NCBI GenBank assembly: GCA_002480565.1 | Contig: DLCK01000074.1 | Coordinates: 1-15,918, forward strand | DNA length: 15,918 nucleotides | DNA from: Phycisphaerales bacterium UBA7800 | GTDB taxonomy: Bacteria; Planctomycetota; Phycisphaerae; Phycisphaerales; Phycisphaeraceae | Direction: 5' to 3' | Shown: piece after piece, positions 14,275 to 15,918 of the stretch | Numbering within the stretch: the stretch's first letter is position 1 | How the letters are laid out: every line of letters begins with the position of its first letter | Program-made: the position numbers and the translations under genes | Notes under the pieces: generated by a model | Seen by the model: the letters and a program-made list of their open reading frames with translations, nothing else | Databases searched by the model: none | What the model was told of the DNA's origin: nothing

Positions 14275-15264
14275 TCACCCTACCCTGATATCCAACGGAC
14301 TTCGCACACCCACCGGGCCAGTTGCTGCGACATGGGTATAAATCATCGTCGTACTCAAATCTTCATGACCGAGTAATTCCTGAATCGTCCGTATGTCATA
14401 TCCTGCTTCAAGTAGATGGGTCGCAAAACTATGACGCAATGTATGACTCGTCACCTTCTTGTCCAAGCCGATGCGACCTGCTGCCTGACTGATCGCCCGG
14501 TCATAGGCTGATGCGTTACAGTGCATGCGACACTTGCCTTTGATACCTTTGTGAGACACCAATGACCTTCCGGGAAATAGAAACCGCCATCCGAATTTCA
14601 TCGCAGCAGTTGGCTGTTTATTAGCGACCGAGTCGGGCAACCAAACCTCACCTGCACCCTTGAGCTTATCCGCTTTCCACATCGACCTAACAATCGCAAT
14701 CTGCCCTTCTAATGGTTTAACCAACACCGCAGGCAAAACAGTCGCCCGATCCTTAGCACCTTTGCCATGTCGCACCATCACCATCCGTCGTGATAAATCC
14801 ACATCCATCACCCGCATGCCAACGACTTCGCTGCGACGCAGGCCTGCCCCGTATTGCAATTGTGCCATCAACCCATATTGCCCGTGTTCTGCGTCCAACG
14901 CTTCAAGCATGGCCAACACCTCATCGCGACTTAACACCGTGGGCATGACCTTCGGCCGCTTGGCTCGCTCAGCAGAGAACTTCCCCAAATGATCCGCAGG
15001 TAAATCCAAGACATGTTTATACAGGAACACGATGGCATTGAGCGCCTGATTTTGTGTCGATCCTGCGACCCGTCGAATTCGAGCCAGATGATTGAGAAAG
15101 ACTTCCAATTCTGCTGCCCCCAACTCTCTTGGATGCCGCCATCGTCCTGCCTCATTACGTTGAAACTGTAAATACTCTCGCACCCATTTGGCATACGCTT
15201 GATAGGTATTAGGCGAATACCGCCGCCGCATACAGACCATTTCCAACTGTTCAAGAAGTTTCAT
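14275..15264 (-). CDS. intI: Integron integrase (IntI-type tyrosine recombinase)
   Basis: Site-specific recombinase that inserts and excises gene cassettes at attI and attC sites. At 329 residues it has the N-terminal SAM-like DNA-binding domain (about 1-90, YSPNTYQAYAKWVREYL) and the catalytic domain with all tyrosine-recombinase residues: Arg143 (GAGLRRSEV), Lys168 (HGKGAKDR), His274 and Arg277 (HTLRHSF), His300 (LLGHEDLS) and Tyr309 (TTMIYTH). Two features separate it from XerC/D: the extra segment between the Lys and His motifs (about 205-235, VWLPDSVANKQPTAAMKFGW), corresponding to the IntI-specific patch, and the IntI tail GVRSPLDI. The start is supported by GGAG about 9 bases upstream. 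It is divergent from the cassette that begins at 15410, the normal integron layout. The gene appears intact and probably active. A repeat mosaic flanks its 3' end. Confidence 0.93.
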   Translation of the reverse strand: MKLLEQLEMVCMRRRYSPNTYQAYAKWVREYLQFQRNEAGRWRHPRELGAAELEVFLNHLARIRRVAGSTQNQALNAIVFLYKHVLDLPADHLGKFSAERAKRPKVMPTVLSRDEVLAMLEALDAEHGQYGLMAQLQYGAGLRRSEVVGMRVMDVDLSRRMVMVRHGKGAKDRATVLPAVLVKPLEGQIAIVRSMWKADKLKGAGEVWLPDSVANKQPTAAMKFGWRFLFPGRSLVSHKGIKGKCRMHCNASAYDRAISQAAGRIGLDKKVTSHTLRHSFATHLLEAGYDIRTIQELLGHEDLSTTMIYTHVAATGPVGVRSPLDIRVG

Positions 15265-15328
15265 GCCTAGATTCTCCGGCGCAACATATCACAAGTCAAT
15301 ATCTAACCCCAAAATCTCGATTTAATTC

Positions 15329-15357
15329 TTGACACTTTTATCCTTACAGTGAATAAT
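15329..15357 (+). promoter_or_regulatory. Strong sigma70-type promoter, candidate cassette promoter Pc
   Basis: A perfect TTGACA -35 box (15329-15334), a 17-base spacer and AATAAT (15352-15357, one mismatch to TATAAT). It lies between the integrase start (15264) and the attI core (15409) and points toward the cassette. Transcription would begin near 15364, giving a leader of about 65 bases before the cassette start codon. This is the expected place and direction of an integron cassette promoter. Confidence 0.72.
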
Positions 15358-15408
15358 AATTACTGATGCGGGGGGCCGTTCTCTCGCGCTAGCGCAACAT
15401 AACCACAA

Positions 15409-15415
15409 GTTAGAC
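15409..15415 (+). other. attI recombination core box (attI x attC junction)
   Basis: GTTAGAC matches the GTTRRRY consensus cut by IntI between G and TT. It lies 144 bases upstream of the integrase start codon, in the divergent intergenic region, exactly where attI should be. The sequence to its left belongs to the platform and that from 15410 onward to the first cassette. The box is the exact reverse complement of GTCTAAC at 15893-15899. A perfect GCGCTAGCGC palindrome (15386-15395) stands 13 bases upstream. The full extent of attI and the second integrase-binding half cannot be defined from sequence alone. Confidence 0.72.
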
Positions 15416-15430
15416 CGAAAGGAATGACCA

Positions 15431-15898
15431 TTGATCCGATCTTATGGACTATTTTGGAAGGCTGATGTGGTCTTCTGGGGAAGACAAAATAATGTCGGAA
15501 CATTGCTTGGAGCTGCTTCACAAACATCTCGCGCACGATCCATTGACTTTCGTGACCAACGTGGAATCTACGCTCTGTATGCCGAATATGATCTTATATA
15601 TGTTGGACAAACTGGCGCTGGCGATGCTAGGCTTCATAACAGACTGAAAAGTCATCTTTCTGATCACTTAGCTGAAAGATGGGATCGTTTTTCTTGGTTT
15701 GGTACACAATGGGTAACAAAACAGCACCGTTTATCAACTGATACTGCTAATGTCCATAACAATATCGCTTCAGTATTGAATTCGCTTGAAGCAGTTACAA
15801 TTGCAATATCTGAACCACGTCTTAATCTTCAACGTGGCAGATGGGGTGATGCTACACAATACTTTCAATATCGTGACCACAATCTTGATCTGGTCTAA
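15431..15898 (+). CDS. GIY-YIG nuclease superfamily protein, first integron cassette
   Basis: A 155-residue putative nuclease. GIYALY at 45-50 and YVGQTG at 57-62 form the two-part GIY-YIG signature, followed by the conserved Arg (LHNRLKSHL, Arg71), Glu120 (LNSLEAVTI) and Asn132 (EPRLNLQRG). Tyr47, Tyr57, Arg71, Glu120 and Asn132 are thus all present, so catalytic activity is plausible. The N-terminal 40 residues (YGLFWKADVVFWGRQNN) and the central RWDRFSWFGTQWV are not part of the core fold and resemble a family of stand-alone GIY-YIG proteins seen in accessory regions. The start is TTG 15431 with AAAGGA 7 bases before it; the ATG at 15424 is in another frame and dead-ends. It lies inside a cassette: the start follows the attI core by 15 bases and the stop overlaps the attC core. 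Codon use is visibly more A+T rich than the neighbours, fitting foreign origin. Its target is unknown; a defence role is inferred. Confidence 0.85.
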   Translation: MIRSYGLFWKADVVFWGRQNNVGTLLGAASQTSRARSIDFRDQRGIYALYAEYDLIYVGQTGAGDARLHNRLKSHLSDHLAERWDRFSWFGTQWVTKQHRLSTDTANVHNNIASVLNSLEAVTIAISEPRLNLQRGRWGDATQYFQYRDHNLDLV

Positions 15899-15918
15899 CC
15901 TCTATATGGCCCCTGATG
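15893..15918 (+). other. Left end of the cassette attC site, cut by the window edge
   Basis: GTCTAAC (15893-15899) matches the RYYYAAC box that opens attC sites and is the exact reverse complement of the GTTAGAC box at the attI junction, as expected for the two ends of one cassette. The TAA stop codon of the GIY-YIG gene is embedded in it, a common cassette economy. Only 19 further bases are available, so the folded attC hairpin and its right-hand GTTRRRY box cannot be seen. Confidence 0.65.

Noticed and set aside
15301..15307. ATCTAAC as a second RYYYAAC attC-like core near the integrase start
   Set aside because: The consensus is short and no partner box or fold is visible; chance occurrence in this spacer is reasonable.
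15265..15360. LexA (SOS) box or clear promoter for the integrase gene
   Set aside because: No CTG-N10-CAG palindrome and no paired -35/-10 boxes were found on the minus strand.

Overview
The window looks like a chromosomal segment from a Planctomycetota bacterium, most likely of the class Phycisphaerae. This is inferred, not proven. It rests on a formylmethanofuran-dehydrogenase-A-type amidohydrolase (a C1-pathway protein family known from methanogens, methylotrophs and planctomycetes), moderate GC content, an RNase Y gene, dispersed intergenic repeats of the kind common in planctomycete genomes, and a chromosomal integron integrase. No rRNA, tRNA or CRISPR array was seen.

Layout. The 3' seven-eighths of lepA (elongation factor 4) run off the left edge on the + strand and meet a convergent terminator. 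Eight minus-strand genes follow, listed here in transcription order from right to left: RNase Y (10398-12011), an exported FKBP prolyl isomerase with a His-rich N-terminus (9486-10262), its cytoplasmic paralogue (8707-9309), a YghZ-type aldo/keto reductase (7469-8491), the FwdA/FhcA-like amidohydrolase (5871-7310), a histidine phosphatase (5124-5813), a large multi-pass membrane protein of unknown family (3348-4949) and a GH1 beta-glucosidase (1803-3200). Convincing hairpin terminators lie behind both FKBP genes, the membrane protein and the GH1/lepA pair. The series is therefore mostly single genes, not one long operon; only the amidohydrolase and phosphatase are close enough (57 bases) to be co-transcribed.

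A gene-poor stretch (12012-12740) separates rny from a divergent + strand gene for an exported His-rich protein with a C-terminal TPR-like region. Behind it lies a 317-base mosaic of inverted and tandem repeats (13916-14232).

The right edge is the most interesting part: the platform and first cassette of a chromosomal integron. An IntI-type tyrosine recombinase (14275-15264, minus strand) is divergent from a strong sigma70-like promoter (15329-15357), an attI-type recombination core GTTAGAC (15409-15415), and a cassette gene encoding a GIY-YIG nuclease-superfamily protein (15431-15898). The stop codon of that gene is embedded in the sequence GTCTAAC (15893-15899), the first core box of an attC site that the window cuts off. 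The two core boxes are exact reverse complements, as expected for one mobile cassette. A nuclease in the promoter-proximal position is a good candidate for a cassette-borne defence gene, but that role is inference.
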